Shown: in pieces, positions 19,391 through 29,115 of the stretch
How the letters are laid out: each line of letters opens with the position of its first letter
How positions within the stretch are numbered: the first letter of the stretch is position 1
DNA from: Rhodomicrobium sp. Az07
GTDB taxonomy: Bacteria > Pseudomonadota > Alphaproteobacteria > Rhizobiales > Rhodomicrobiaceae
NCBI RefSeq assembly: GCF_018619475.1
Contig: NZ_JAHFZG010000018.1
Location: 1 to 64,000, forward strand
Length of the DNA stretch: 64,000 nucleotides
Direction of reading: 5' to 3'
Notes under the pieces: model-generated
The model's database searches: none
Seen by the model: the letters and a program-made list of their open reading frames with translations, nothing else
Told to the model about the DNA's origin: nothing
Made by a program: the position numbers and the translations under genes

Positions 19391-20728
19391 ATGACTTTCA
19401 GACATAATTTTGCACTTGCCGCATTTGTTGCACTCATGCCTGCGTCGGCCCATGCCGCGCAGAATTGCGACACACGCGCCTTCAGCCAGCAGATCGATCA
19501 GACGGCACAGGCGCTCCGCACACTCAACCGTGACAGCGAGACGCGCTTCCAGGATCGGCTTATGGCCATCGCCAGGGCGAAGGGCTGGAGCGATGGCGAG
19601 CGGGCCGATCACGCCGCGGCCGCGATGGACGACACCAAGCTCCAATCCTTCAATTCGGATATTGAAGATCTGGTCGGCCAACTCGACACGCTCAACGCCA
19701 CGCCGAAGAACGAAATTTCGTGCGACCGGCTGAACGAACTCAAGACGATCAATGACAAGCTCATTGGCGTCATGAGGCGGAAGGCTGGTTTCATCCTCGC
19801 GCAACTCGAAGCCGAGGCGGACAAACCGGCGCTGAATCCCTACAAGATAGCAAGCGGCAAGAGCGACGCCTTGCCGAAGGCGGATGCATTTCCGCAAGCC
19901 GATTCGGCGACGCCCATCTCGCGCGATCCGGTACGAACGGCCGAAGCGGCGGGCGAGAATTCGCCTGTGACGCCTGACATCGCCGCCTCCACGGACGTGC
20001 CGTGGTCGGCCAACGTATCGCAGGCGTTGCGCAATCCGCAACAGCCGCCGCCGCAACAGCAGGCACGCCCCGCCGCGACCGTTGCGCCTCATCCCAATGC
20101 GCCTTTGTCGCTCAAGCCCGCGCCGAAGCAGGAAGAGAGGGTCGCGGCGCTGACGCCGCCTCGCGGAATCGACACCCTGCCGCCGGTGACCTTCAGCTCG
20201 CCGCCGCCATCCTCCTATTCACCGCCGTTCGCTCCCATTTATTCGGTGCAGGAAATCCGCGACGCCGGCCGTGGCGTGTTCGGTTCGGTCACGTCGGAAC
20301 TTGCCGCCGTCATGAACTACGCGTTCCAGAAATTCGGCCAGCCTAACGCCTATATCGTCGGCGATGAGGGCGGCGGCGCGTTCCTCGCAGGGTTGCGCTA
20401 CGGCGACGGAAGGCTTTATTCGCGGGTGAACGGGGTTGAAACCGGCCCGACCAAAATCTACTGGCAGGGTCCGTCGTTCGGCGCGGACATCGGCGCAACG
20501 GGATCACGCGCGCTGTTTCTCGTCTACAATCTGGATAGCCCGCACACCCTCTACCGCCGCTTCCCCGGCTTGGACGGTTCGGCCTATGTCGCGGGCGGCG
20601 TCGGTCTGACGGTCTACAAGAACGGCGACACGCTCATCGTACCGATCCGCACCGGGCTCGGCCTTCGGATCGGCGCCAGCGTCGCCTATCTCAAGTTCAC
20701 GGAGCGCGCGAGCCTGAACCCGTTCTGA
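19391..20728 (+). CDS. EipA-like periplasmic protein (DUF1134) with long N-terminal extension
   Basis: 445 aa, ATG 19391. Signal peptide MTFRHNFALAAFVALMPASAHA with cleavage at AHA-AQ. Residues about 24-150 form an alpha-helical domain with two cysteines (NCDTR and SCDRL), followed by a proline/alanine-rich linker (about 150-280). From about 284 to the end lies DUF1134: SVQEIRDAGRGVFGS, AYIVGDEGGGAFLAGLRYG and VGLTVYKNGDTLIVPIRTG. Brucella EipA, a small periplasmic beta-barrel needed for envelope integrity, is the named member and is much shorter. A hairpin terminator follows. Confidence 0.8.
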   Translation: MTFRHNFALAAFVALMPASAHAAQNCDTRAFSQQIDQTAQALRTLNRDSETRFQDRLMAIARAKGWSDGERADHAAAAMDDTKLQSFNSDIEDLVGQLDTLNATPKNEISCDRLNELKTINDKLIGVMRRKAGFILAQLEAEADKPALNPYKIASGKSDALPKADAFPQADSATPISRDPVRTAEAAGENSPVTPDIAASTDVPWSANVSQALRNPQQPPPQQQARPAATVAPHPNAPLSLKPAPKQEERVAALTPPRGIDTLPPVTFSSPPPSSYSPPFAPIYSVQEIRDAGRGVFGSVTSELAAVMNYAFQKFGQPNAYIVGDEGGGAFLAGLRYGDGRLYSRVNGVETGPTKIYWQGPSFGADIGATGSRALFLVYNLDSPHTLYRRFPGLDGSAYVAGGVGLTVYKNGDTLIVPIRTGLGLRIGASVAYLKFTERASLNPF

Positions 20729-20788
20729 TATCGCATCGCGGCAATCGCGCGATACAATCAGAGATAAGGTCTTCATTTACGCACGAAC

Positions 20789-20824
20789 GCAGCGCCGGTA
20801 TTCATATCGGCGCTGTTTTGCTTT
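20789..20824 (+). terminator. Rho-independent terminator after the EipA-like gene
   Basis: CAGCGCCG (20789-20796) pairs perfectly with CGGCGCTG (20807-20814) around a 10-base loop, followed by TTTTGCTTTT. It lies about 60 bases after the stop and ends 40 bases before the efflux gene. Confidence 0.7.
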
Positions 20825-20863
20825 TGTGCCGAACCTAACTTCGGTCCCCCGAGTTCACACCAG

Positions 20864-22132
20864 ATGCTTGTCAAGTCCGACGACGCCTCCCCGCCGCAGG
20901 CGACCCGATTCCCTCTCTCCACACCGGAATTCGTAACGCTCATCGCGTTGCTGACCGCGCTGACGGCGCTTTCCATCGACATCATGCTACCGGCGTTACC
21001 GAAGATCGCCGGTGCGCTGGGCGCGACGACAGAGAACGAGCAGCAGCTTGTGCTGAGTATCTACTTCGTGGGCTTTGCCATCGGGCAATTCCTTTTCGGG
21101 CCGCTTTCGGACTCCTACGGGCGGCGCAATCCGCTGCTCCTCGGACTTGCGCTTTACACCATCGGAACTGTGCTGGCCGTCACGGCGACATCCTTCGCGA
21201 TGCTGCTGTTCGCGCGCGCCTTTCAAGGCTTCGGCGCTGCCGCTCCCCGCATCGTTGCCATTGCCGTGGTGCGCGACCGCTTTGCCGGGCGCGAGATGGC
21301 GCGCATCATGTCCTTCGTGACGATGGTCTTCGTGATCGTGCCGATCCTTGCGCCGACGCTCGGCGAAGCGATTGTCCAGTTTTCGGACTGGCACATCATC
21401 TTCTGGGTTCTGCTCGCCATGGGGCTTGTGGCAACGCTCTGGTCCGGCCTGCGCCTGCCCGAAACATTCGACAAGAGCGACCGGCTTCCGTTCAATGTCC
21501 GCACCATATGGGCGGCGTGCGCGGCGGTTGCGACCACCAGACAGACAGTCGGTTATGCGGTCGCGCTGGGGTTTTCATTCGGCCTGCTGTTTTCGTACAT
21601 CATCACGTCGCAGCAGATCTTCGTCGACGTGTACGGGCTTGGCGCCGACTTCCCGATAGCCTTCGGCCTCATCGCGGCATTCCTCGCGGCGGCTTCGATC
21701 ATCAACGCGAAGCTTGTGCGCCGGGTCGGCATGCGCGGCGTCTCCCACCGTGCGATCATCGGCGGCCTTGCCGTCTGCGGCGTGATGGCGGGGTTCGGAT
21801 TTCCCGACAAGCCGCCGCTCTGGGCGTTCGGCACCTTCATGGCGGCGGTGTTTCTATGCTTCGGCCTGATGTCCGCGAATTTCAACTCGCTTGCGATGGA
21901 GCCGATGGGACATATCGCGGGCACGGCCTCTTCGCTCATCGGCTTCTACACCACCGTTGCCGCAGCGGCGCTCGGCACCATCGTTGGCCAGTCCTTCGAC
22001 GGGTCGGTGCGCCCGCTCTGCATCGGCATCAGCATCATGTTCGCGGCTACGCTCGTCACCGTGCTGGTGACGGAGCGGGGGCGTCTCATGAAGCATTCCG
22101 ACGCCCCCGATGTGAAGGTGAAGGCGCCATGA
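20864..22132 (+). CDS. Bcr/CflA-family multidrug efflux MFS transporter
   Basis: 422 aa, 12 transmembrane helices expected. The N-terminus has the Bcr/CflA hallmark SIDIMLPALPKIAGAL, motif A appears as GPLSDSYGRRNPLLLG in loop 2-3, and the drug-export motif C region lies in helix 5 (FVIVPILAPTLGEAI). It would export small drugs by proton antiport. It stands alone. The start at ATG 20864 lacks a strong ribosome-binding sequence. Confidence 0.88.
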   Translation: MLVKSDDASPPQATRFPLSTPEFVTLIALLTALTALSIDIMLPALPKIAGALGATTENEQQLVLSIYFVGFAIGQFLFGPLSDSYGRRNPLLLGLALYTIGTVLAVTATSFAMLLFARAFQGFGAAAPRIVAIAVVRDRFAGREMARIMSFVTMVFVIVPILAPTLGEAIVQFSDWHIIFWVLLAMGLVATLWSGLRLPETFDKSDRLPFNVRTIWAACAAVATTRQTVGYAVALGFSFGLLFSYIITSQQIFVDVYGLGADFPIAFGLIAAFLAAASIINAKLVRRVGMRGVSHRAIIGGLAVCGVMAGFGFPDKPPLWAFGTFMAAVFLCFGLMSANFNSLAMEPMGHIAGTASSLIGFYTTVAAAALGTIVGQSFDGSVRPLCIGISIMFAATLVTVLVTERGRLMKHSDAPDVKVKAP

Positions 22133-22407
22133 GGCTCGCGAATTTTATCCGAACGTCACTGTGTCGTCATTTGGTCTAAAATCGCATTTGAAAGAGCAAT
22201 TGTAATCGTCTATACCGATGTTGCATTAGATATCCGTCGCCCGCCAGCGAGAGTTCGCCCGCGGGTGCGTTGTCTGTTGGAGCATGCCCACAGCGCCGGC
22301 ATTGAAGGAAAACAGGACCGAGACCTTTCGTTTCAAGGCGTGGATGACGCGCCGATGACAGAAAAACCGGACCTCCGCCAGAACCGAGCGAAACGCGAAA
22401 GCCCCTT

Positions 22408-23925
22408 ATGTTCGACTCCCTATCCGACCGCCTCTCAGGCATCTTCGACAAGCTTACCCGACGCGGCGCGCTGACCGACAGCGATGTTTCGGAAGCGATG
22501 CGCGAAGTCCGCCGGGCGCTGATCGAGGCGGACGTGGCGCTCGACGTGGTCAAGAGCTTCACCGACCGCGTGAAGGAAAAGGCAGTCGGCCAGGAAGTCG
22601 TCCGCTCAGTGACGCCCGGCCAGATGGTCGTCAAGATCGTGCATGACGAACTCGTCCGCACGCTCGGCGCGGAAGCCGATCCCATCGACCTCCAGTCCAT
22701 TCCGCCGGTGCCGATCATGATGGTCGGCCTGCAAGGCTCAGGCAAGACCACGACCACCGCGAAGATCGCGAAGCGCCTCACCGAACGCGACAAGCGCAAG
22801 GTGCTGATGGCCTCGCTCGACACCCGCCGCCCGGCCGCACAGGAGCAGCTCGAAGTTCTCGGCCAGCAGACCGGCGTAGACACGCTCCCCATCATCAAGG
22901 GCCAGACGCCGCAGCAGATCGCGGCGCGCGCCATTCAGGCGGCGAAACTCGGCGGCTATGACGTCGTCATGCTCGACACCGCCGGTCGCCTGCATATCGA
23001 CGATGAGCTGATGCGCGAAACCGAGCAGGTGCGCGACATCGCCAAGCCGCACGAGACGCTGCTTGTCGCCGACAGCCTCACCGGTCAGGACGCGGTGAAC
23101 CTCGCGCGCACCTTCGACCAGCGCATCGGCATCACCGGCATCGTGCTGACCCGCATCGACGGCGACGGACGCGGCGGCGCGGCGCTCTCCATGCGCGCCG
23201 TCACGGGCAAGCCGATCAAGCTGCTGGGCACGGGCGAAAAGCTCGACGGCCTCGAAGACTTCCACCCCGAGCGCGTCGCGGGCCGCATCCTCGGCATGGG
23301 CGACGTCGTGAGCCTCGTCGAGCGCGCCGCCGAGACCATCGACCAGGAAAAAGCGCAGGCCATGGCGAAGAAGCTCGCCAAGGGCCAGTTCGACCTGCAA
23401 GACCTCTCCGACCAGTTCCGCCAGATGCAGAAGATCGGCGGCATGTCGGGCGTGCTGGGCATGCTGCCCGGCATCGGCAAGATGAAGAAGCAGCTCGACG
23501 CCGCCAACCTCGACGACAAGCTGCTGAAAAGGCAGACCGCAATCATCTCCTCCATGACGCCACAGGAGCGCCGCAACCCGAAAGTCCTGCAAGCGAGCCG
23601 CAAGCGCCGCATCGCAGCCGGGTCCGGCACCACCGTGCAGGAGGTGAATCAGCTTCTCAAGATGCACCGGCAGATGGCCGACATGATGAAGGTCGTCGGC
23701 AAGGGCAAGGGCGGACTTGCGAAGTTGTTCGGCATCGGCGGAAAGATGCCGGAACCCACGCCCGAAATGATTGAAGCAGCGAAGGCGGGCAAGATGCAGC
23801 TCCCGCCGGGCATGAAGCTGCCGGGAGTTCTCGGAGGCGGCGGCGGCGGTTTGCCGGGCCTTCCGGGTATGCCGGGTGGCGGACGTTTCGGCGGCCTTCC
23901 GGGCCTGCCAGGGAAAAAGAAATGA
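22408..23925 (+). CDS. ffh: Signal recognition particle protein Ffh
   Basis: 505 aa GTPase that binds the signal sequences of nascent membrane proteins and the SRP RNA, and docks with FtsY. N domain (1-90), G domain with [13 protein letters not shown] (P-loop), [11 protein letters not shown] and DTAGR, then a methionine-rich M domain ([22 protein letters not shown]). The usual TKLDGD motif reads TRIDGD. The C-terminal tail is a long Gly/Pro/Met repeat ([16 protein letters not shown]). It is upstream of rpsP, rimM and trmD, as in many alphaproteobacteria. Confidence 0.97.
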   Translation: MFDSLSDRLSGIFDKLTRRGALTDSDVSEAMREVRRALIEADVALDVVKSFTDRVKEKAVGQEVVRSVTPGQMVVKIVHDELVRTLGAEADPIDLQSIPPVPIMMVGLQGSGKTTTTAKIAKRLTERDKRKVLMASLDTRRPAAQEQLEVLGQQTGVDTLPIIKGQTPQQIAARAIQAAKLGGYDVVMLDTAGRLHIDDELMRETEQVRDIAKPHETLLVADSLTGQDAVNLARTFDQRIGITGIVLTRIDGDGRGGAALSMRAVTGKPIKLLGTGEKLDGLEDFHPERVAGRILGMGDVVSLVERAAETIDQEKAQAMAKKLAKGQFDLQDLSDQFRQMQKIGGMSGVLGMLPGIGKMKKQLDAANLDDKLLKRQTAIISSMTPQERRNPKVLQASRKRRIAAGSGTTVQEVNQLLKMHRQMADMMKVVGKGKGGLAKLFGIGGKMPEPTPEMIEAAKAGKMQLPPGMKLPGVLGGGGGGLPGLPGMPGGGRFGGLPGLPGKKK

Positions 23926-24017
23926 GAGCGCTCAGAGTGCTGTCAACCGCGCGGGCAAGGCTCGTGCAGAACAGAATTTTCGCAAGATCAGAGATCGAAC
24001 GTTTAACGGAGACGAAC

Positions 24018-24374
24018 ATGCCCCTGAAGATCAGACTGTCCCGCGGCGGCGCGAAGAAGCGCCCGTACTACCGCATCGTCGTCGCCGAGGCGACCGCTCC
24101 GCGCGATGGCCGCTTCATCGAGAAGCTCGGCACCTATAATCCGCTGCTTCCGAAGGACCACACGGACCGCGTGACGCTCCTTGAAGAGCGCGTGAAGCAT
24201 TGGCTCTCGGTAGGCGCCCAGCCCACCGATCGCGTGCTTCGTTTCCTCGACGCGCGCGGCCTTGCCAAGCGCCCCGAGCGCAACAATCCGAATAAGGGCG
24301 AGCCGGGCACGAAGGCCGTCGAGCGCGCCGAAGAGCGTCGCAAGAAGGCCGAAGAGACGAGCGAAGCCGCGTAA
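24018..24374 (+). CDS. rpsP: 30S ribosomal protein S16
   Basis: 118 aa. The start [20 protein letters not shown] is the canonical S16 N-terminus, and [14 protein letters not shown] follows. ATG 24018 is chosen over an upstream in-frame start because homology begins there, with ACGGAGACG upstream. The C-terminal extension ([15 protein letters not shown]) is charged and typical of alphaproteobacteria. It lies 92 bases after ffh and heads the rpsP-rimM-trmD group. Confidence 0.97.
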   Translation: MPLKIRLSRGGAKKRPYYRIVVAEATAPRDGRFIEKLGTYNPLLPKDHTDRVTLLEERVKHWLSVGAQPTDRVLRFLDARGLAKRPERNNPNKGEPGTKAVERAEERRKKAEETSEAA

Positions 24375-24566
24375 GCAGCACGCTTTACGCACGCTTCGTG
24401 CGGGATGTGGAATTGCCGGAGCGCTGCCGCATCGCGGAGGCGCTCCGCTTGCGTATCGGAGCCGCGATGGACTTCCGGTTGCTTGTGTGTCTTGTACCGC
24501 TTTTCCATGCGCTGAAGGAGAAACCCGTGGCCGAAGCCACCGCCTGGCCCCTGAGGTGCAAAGCGC

Positions 24567-25115
24567 ATGACGCAAGATAAGGTTCTGCTCGGCCGGATCG
24601 GCGGCGCCCATGGTTTGCGCGGCGAAGTGAAAATCGCGACCTTCACCGCCGCGCCCGAAGACATCACGGCTTACGGGCCGCTTTCGAGCGCCGACGGCAC
24701 GCGCACCTTTGTCATCACCGGCATGCGGGCCGCGTCCGCCGGTTCCGTCATCGCGCGCCTGAAAGGCGTTGCCGACCGCACGCAGGCCGAGGCGCTGAAC
24801 GGCATCGAGCTTTACGTTCCGCGCGAGGCGCTGCCGCCGCCTGAGGACGAGGACGAGTTCTATCATTCCGACCTCATCGGTCTTGCCGCCGTTTCGCCCG
24901 AGGGCGCGGTCGTCGGCAAGGTGATCGGCGTCCATAATTTCGGCGCGGGCGACTTGCTCGAAGTGCGCTTCGGAGACGAACGCCAGCCGGTGCTGATCCC
25001 CTTCGACAACGCGCACGTGCCGCATGTCGATCTCGGCGCGGGCCGCGTGACGGTGATCCGTCCGGCGTTTGAGAGCGCGGAGGCGGATGGGGCGGATGGC
25101 GAGTCCCACGAATGA
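24567..25115 (+). CDS. rimM: Ribosome maturation factor RimM
   Basis: 182 aa. RimM N-domain GRIGGAHGLRGEVKI and C-terminal PRC-barrel domain with YHSDLIGLAAV and FGAGDLLEVRF. It binds S19 and assists 30S head assembly. It is separated from rpsP by about 190 bases and overlaps the following metallophosphoesterase by four bases (ATGA), so the two are translationally linked. Confidence 0.95.
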   Translation: MTQDKVLLGRIGGAHGLRGEVKIATFTAAPEDITAYGPLSSADGTRTFVITGMRAASAGSVIARLKGVADRTQAEALNGIELYVPREALPPPEDEDEFYHSDLIGLAAVSPEGAVVGKVIGVHNFGAGDLLEVRFGDERQPVLIPFDNAHVPHVDLGAGRVTVIRPAFESAEADGADGESHE

Positions 25116-25573
25116 CCGTTCTCGGCCTCATCTCCGACACGCACGGCCTGCTTCGCCCGGAAGCGGCGGCGGCGTTGGCGGGTGTCGACGCGATCCTGCA
25201 CGCGGGCGATGTCGGCCGCCCGGCTGTGCTCGCGGCGCTTCGCAGCATCGCGCCGGTGTTCGCGGTGCGCGGCAATGTCGACGGCGGCGAGCTGGCGGCC
25301 CTGCCGCTCGACACGATTGCAAGCGTCGGCGGCTTCGACATCTATATGCTGCACATCCTGCGCAATATCGCGATTGACCCGGCAGCTGCGGGCATGGCTG
25401 TCGTCGTCTCCGGCCATACGCACAAGCCGCTGATCGAAGAGAAGGCCGGCGTGCTTTATGTGAACCCCGGCAGCGCCGGGCCGCGCCGCTTCGGGCTGCC
25501 CGTGTCGCTGGGGTTCCTGCGGCTGGCGAGCGGGCAAAAGCCCGAAGCCTGGCTCAAGATGCTGGATTGCTGA
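25112..25573 (+). CDS. YfcE/MJ0936-type metallophosphoesterase
   Basis: 153 aa. All metal motifs are visible: SDTHG (D and H), GDVGRP (GD), GNVDGG (GN), and SGHTHKP near the C-terminus. This calcineurin-like family hydrolyses phosphodiesters; YfcE acts on artificial phosphodiesters in vitro, and the in vivo substrate is not known. It is placed between rimM and trmD, overlapping the first by four bases and ending one base before the second, so it is part of the ribosome-maturation transcript. Confidence 0.9.
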   Translation: MTVLGLISDTHGLLRPEAAAALAGVDAILHAGDVGRPAVLAALRSIAPVFAVRGNVDGGELAALPLDTIASVGGFDIYMLHILRNIAIDPAAAGMAVVVSGHTHKPLIEEKAGVLYVNPGSAGPRRFGLPVSLGFLRLASGQKPEAWLKMLDC

Positions 25574-25574
25574 G

Positions 25575-26270
25575 ATGACCTGGCATGCCAGCATACTAAC
25601 GCTTTTCCCCGAGATGTTCCCCGGCCCGCTCGGCTTGAGCCTGTCCGGGCGCGCGCTTTCCGACGGCCTGTGGCGGCTCTCGACGCGCAACATTCGCGAC
25701 TTCGCGACCGACAGGCATCGCTCGGTGGACGACACACCGGCGGGCGGCGGCGCGGGCATGGTGCTGCGCGCGGATGTGGCGGCGGCGGCCATCGACGCGG
25801 CCAGCGCAGACGCCCCGGATCTGCCGCGCATCTATCTTTCGCCGCGCGGCGCGCCGCTCACGCAGGCTCGCGCCCGTACGCTCGCCGCAGGGCCGGGCGC
25901 GCTCCTGTTCTGCGGCCGCTTCGAAGGGCTCGACCAACGGGTGATCGACGCGCGCCAGCTCGAAGAAATCTCCATAGGCGATTACGTGCTGTCGGGCGGC
26001 GAACTTGCCGCGATGGTGCTGCTCGATGCGTGCGTGCGTCTGCTGCCGGGCGTGATCGGTGCCGAGGCGTCGCTCGGCGAGGAAAGCCACGAGAACGGCC
26101 TGCTCGAATACCCGCATTATACGCGGCCGCGTGTGTTCGAGGGCAGCGAGATTCCGGACGTGCTGCTGTCCGGCGACCACGCCCGCATCGCGCGATGGCG
26201 GCGCGAACAGTCGGAGGCGTTGACGCGTGAGCGGCGCCCTGATCTCGCTGCGCGCCTCAAGCGCGATTGA
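25575..26270 (+). CDS. trmD: tRNA (guanine-37-N1)-methyltransferase TrmD
   Basis: 231 aa SPOUT methyltransferase that makes m1G37 in tRNAs and prevents +1 frameshifting. Motifs: [41 protein letters not shown] and the AdoMet knot [19 protein letters not shown]. Ending LARWRREQ-type reads [24 protein letters not shown]. rplS, normally next in this operon, is not downstream; a gene on the opposite strand comes next. Confidence 0.96.
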   Translation: MTWHASILTLFPEMFPGPLGLSLSGRALSDGLWRLSTRNIRDFATDRHRSVDDTPAGGGAGMVLRADVAAAAIDAASADAPDLPRIYLSPRGAPLTQARARTLAAGPGALLFCGRFEGLDQRVIDARQLEEISIGDYVLSGGELAAMVLLDACVRLLPGVIGAEASLGEESHENGLLEYPHYTRPRVFEGSEIPDVLLSGDHARIARWRREQSEALTRERRPDLAARLKRD

Positions 26271-26309
26271 GCTTTAAGCGACGCAGCGGTCGCCTGTGGA
26301 AAGCTGCAT

Positions 26310-26849
26310 TCACCGCACCTGAGACACCGGTGGGAACCGCGTCGGGTGGCCGGATCTCACCATCGATTTCACACCTGATCGCGGATCGACGAAGACCTGC
26401 GTCTGGCCGAGCCGTCCCGCCGCCCCGGGCACGCCGCCCTGGCAGCGCGCGAGCGGCGGTTTCCGCCGGAATGCCAGCGCCCGAATGCGCTGCACGGCAA
26501 TCTCGCCCGTCACCGTCTTGAGAGTGTAGGTCTCGGGCTTGCGCAGATAGCACCAGCCGGCGAAAGCATGTCCAAGCGGCGCAGTCACGTCGAAATAATC
26601 TGCGATGTTCGCTTCGAAAGACTCAGGCGAGGGCGCGTGCGTCTGAGGCAGCCAGATGTAAAGGAATATGAGCGACCCATCGGCCTGCGGCTGCGGAAGC
26701 TGAATTTTCTCAAGATCGGGTATATTCAGAGAAGAAAATTGCAATGCAACGGCTTCAATCTTGTCGTGGAAAATATCGGGCACTTCTGCCGGATACGAGT
26801 CTTGGGGAGCCACGAGTAACGCCGCGACTATAGCAACAACAAATCTCAT
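26310..26849 (-). CDS. Hypothetical exported protein
   Basis: 179 aa. The N-terminus MRFVVAIVAALLVAPQDSYPA is a plausible signal peptide. The middle contains the segments FLYIWLPQTHAPSPESFEANIA and GWCYLRKPETYTLKTVTGE, which look like real coding sequence. The last 45 residues are rich in R, P and G and are less convincing; a frameshift near 26450 or a sequence error would explain this. I recognise no family. It stands alone, convergent with trmD. Confidence 0.5.
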   Translation of the reverse strand: MRFVVAIVAALLVAPQDSYPAEVPDIFHDKIEAVALQFSSLNIPDLEKIQLPQPQADGSLIFLYIWLPQTHAPSPESFEANIADYFDVTAPLGHAFAGWCYLRKPETYTLKTVTGEIAVQRIRALAFRRKPPLARCQGGVPGAAGRLGQTQVFVDPRSGVKSMVRSGHPTRFPPVSQVR

Positions 26850-27100
26850 AATCTCCCCTTCCGCATCGAAACCGGCGAGATCGAGTCCTACCTACTCTTG
26901 ATTGTAGCTAATTTCCGCGTGGCGGCCAATAGAAATAAGCGCACCGGATGCGTTGCGCGAGGCGTCGAGGAGAAGGCCCGGCGGCTTTAAAGTTGGAGCG
27001 GTACACCGCCTTTCGAAGGCGCGTAAAATCCAGCGCGACCCCGTGAGTCGCATCCCTCAAAAGCGATGACGCCCCTCCAGGCGCGCACTCCGCGACCCTG

Positions 27101-27574
27101 TCACGCTGCCTTTTCGGCCTTCTCGACGTCCGCGAGCTTGCTGTCGACGCGCCTGATATCCGCCGCCAACCCGTGCAGCCGAACGAGCAGCTTCTCGGAA
27201 ATGTGCTGCGCAAGTTCGGGCCGTTGCTCCATCGTCGCGCGGAAGGCGTCGCGAGAGAACGCGAGCGCGCGCAGCCGCTCCCGCGCCGTCACGGTCACGC
27301 TGTGAACGGTCTCCACCAGCATGCCGAGTTCGCCGACGAGCGTGCCGGGCCAAAGGTCTTCGACGAAAAGCTCGCCGCCCTCGAAACGCGGGCACCCCGC
27401 CTTTCCGGTCATGATCAAGTAAGCGGTGCTGCCGGTCTCGCCTTCGGTAATAAGCTCCGCGCCAGCCTCGAAGAATGTCTTCTGGCCTATCGCCGCGATC
27501 GCTTCGAGCAGCTCGTCGGAAAGCCCCGTAAATAGGGGAACCTGCTGTAAAAGCTCGATTTTATGGTCGAGCAT
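27101..27574 (-). CDS. Cyclic nucleotide-binding domain protein, no output domain (copy A)
   Basis: 157 aa from the ATG at 27574, chosen because it aligns with the start of the neighbouring paralogue (MLD-x-IELL); the frame is open 9 codons further upstream. A single CAP_ED-type domain: VPLFTGLSDELLEAIA, GETGSTAYLIMTGKA, LWPGTLVGELGMLVETVHSVTVTA (the phosphate-binding cassette in short is LVGELGML). A helical C-terminus has no helix-turn-helix, so it is not a Crp-type regulator. The arginine normally contacting the cyclic phosphate is absent from the visible cassette, so ligand binding is uncertain. Confidence 0.8.
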   Translation of the reverse strand: MLDHKIELLQQVPLFTGLSDELLEAIAAIGQKTFFEAGAELITEGETGSTAYLIMTGKAGCPRFEGGELFVEDLWPGTLVGELGMLVETVHSVTVTARERLRALAFSRDAFRATMEQRPELAQHISEKLLVRLHGLAADIRRVDSKLADVEKAEKAA

Positions 27575-27679
27575 TGAACCACCCGTCTTTGCTTCTGCCA
27601 AAAGTCTCCCACACGTTTACAACTACAGAAGTAGAGTTTTGTTTGATTCGTCCTCATTCGCAACGATATTAACGAAAGC

Positions 27680-28249
27680 TTAGTATTCTCCGCCAAAACG
27701 GCGTGCGGCCCCTCGCGCGCGACTTTCATCGAAGGCCGCGGATGACACGGCAATTTCGGTCGCCGTCCGCGCTTGCGCGGCAGGAGGCGAGGCATCTTCC
27801 TTTTGTTCGAGCTGCAACTCGAAATGGCGCAAATCCCGCGCGAAGGACCGCAATCTGAGAAGAAGATTGTCGGCCAATTGCCGCGCAATGCCCGGATCGC
27901 GCCGCATGACGCGAGTCAGCCGGGAGCGTTGCAGGGCAAGCGCGCGCACTCGTTCCGTCGCTTCTACGGTGAGCGGATAGACGGTGTCGACCAGCATCGC
28001 CATCTCGCCGACGAGAGCACCCGGTCCGATAGGCTCGCTGCCGGTTGCCATTCCGGGAAAATCCTTGCAGCGGACCGCCCCGGACAGGACGAGAAACGCG
28101 CAATCGCCCGCCACATCTTTCCTTGTCAGAACATGCCCAGGCTCGAAATACACCTTCTTGCCGACGTCAAGTATCGCGGCGAGTTGCTTCTCCCCAAGGC
28201 CTCTGAAAATGGGCAGTGCTCGAAGAAGCTCGATATGCGCATCGAGCAT
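27680..28249 (-). CDS. Cyclic nucleotide-binding domain protein, no output domain (copy B)
   Basis: 189 aa, paralogue of the previous gene with the same order: MLDAHIELLRALPIFRGL, DCAFLVLSGAVRC, GALVGEMAMLVDTVYPLTVEATERVRAL (short form LVGEMAML) and LADNLLLRLRSFARDL. A charged, glutamine-rich tail replaces any DNA-binding domain. Together with copy A it forms a tandem pair on the minus strand, 105 bases apart. Such proteins usually act as regulatory subunits, but their partner is not visible here. A CenR-like regulator lies just upstream on the same strand. Confidence 0.8.
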   Translation of the reverse strand: MLDAHIELLRALPIFRGLGEKQLAAILDVGKKVYFEPGHVLTRKDVAGDCAFLVLSGAVRCKDFPGMATGSEPIGPGALVGEMAMLVDTVYPLTVEATERVRALALQRSRLTRVMRRDPGIARQLADNLLLRLRSFARDLRHFELQLEQKEDASPPAAQARTATEIAVSSAAFDESRARGAARRFGGEY

Positions 28250-28359
28250 AGCTGAGGAACCTATCGCTTGAGTGGCCGAACTCCTTCAAACCCATACGAA
28301 CGGTTCGGACTTTGCGCGATTCGGTTATGCAACTCAAGGTTGCGCTTGATTCAGGCTCG

Positions 28360-29046
28360 TTACGGAACGAGCTTGTAGCCGCCCGCTTCGGTGATGAGGA
28401 GTTCGGCGCGCGACGGATCCTTTTCGATCTTCTGCCGGAGCCGGTAGATATGGGTTTCCAGCGTGTGCGTGGTAACGCCCGCATTGTAGCCCCAGACCTC
28501 GTGCAGGAGGACATCGCGCGAGATCACCTTTTCGCCCGCGCGGTAGAGGTATTTCAGGATCGACGTTTCCTTTTCGGTGAGCCGCACTTTCGACCCCTTC
28601 TTGTCGACGAGCAGTTTCGCCGATGGCCGGAAGGAATAGTCACCGATCGTGAACACCGCTTCCTCGCTGTGCTCATGCTGGCGAAGCTGCGCGCGGATAC
28701 GGGCGAGAAGCACGGCGAAGCGGAACGGCTTGGTGATGTAGTCGTTTGCGCCGGATTCGAGGCCCAGGATCGTGTCCGAATCGGTGTCGTGGCCGGTCAG
28801 CATGATGATCGGGTTCTTGAATCCGTTCTTGCGAAGGATGCGGCACGCCTCGCGGCCGTCCATATCCGGCAACCCGACGTCGAGGATCACGAGTTCGGTG
28901 TGCTGCCCCTTGACCGCCGTAAAAGCTTGCGCGGCGCTGTGCACGACATGCGGATTGAACTCTTCATGAAGCGCAAGCTGCTCGATCAGCGACAGCGCAA
29001 GGTCTTGATCATCATCGACAACCAGGATATTGCGCTTATTGCTCAT
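28360..29046 (-). CDS. cenR: OmpR-family response regulator, CenR/OtpR-like
   Basis: 228 aa from the ATG at 29046, which has GGAG upstream; the longer frame lacks homology. Receiver domain with acidic pocket VVDDD (9-13), phosphoacceptor D56 (LVILDVGLP), T84 and K106 (YITKPFRF). C-terminal winged helix with RLTEKETSILKYLYRAG and TLETHIYRLRQKIEKDP. Sequence and length fit CenR (Caulobacter) and OtpR (Brucella), regulators of envelope growth. No histidine kinase gene is adjacent, as is often so for CenR. The symbol is by resemblance and has not been proved. Confidence 0.8.
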   Translation of the reverse strand: MSNKRNILVVDDDQDLALSLIEQLALHEEFNPHVVHSAAQAFTAVKGQHTELVILDVGLPDMDGREACRILRKNGFKNPIIMLTGHDTDSDTILGLESGANDYITKPFRFAVLLARIRAQLRQHEHSEEAVFTIGDYSFRPSAKLLVDKKGSKVRLTEKETSILKYLYRAGEKVISRDVLLHEVWGYNAGVTTHTLETHIYRLRQKIEKDPSRAELLITEAGGYKLVP

Positions 29047-29115
29047 TTTTAACTCCGGGCGGAAGATCGCGCTTTTTGATTTAACGACGGTACTGGCCGA
29101 CGCAACGGGTGACCT

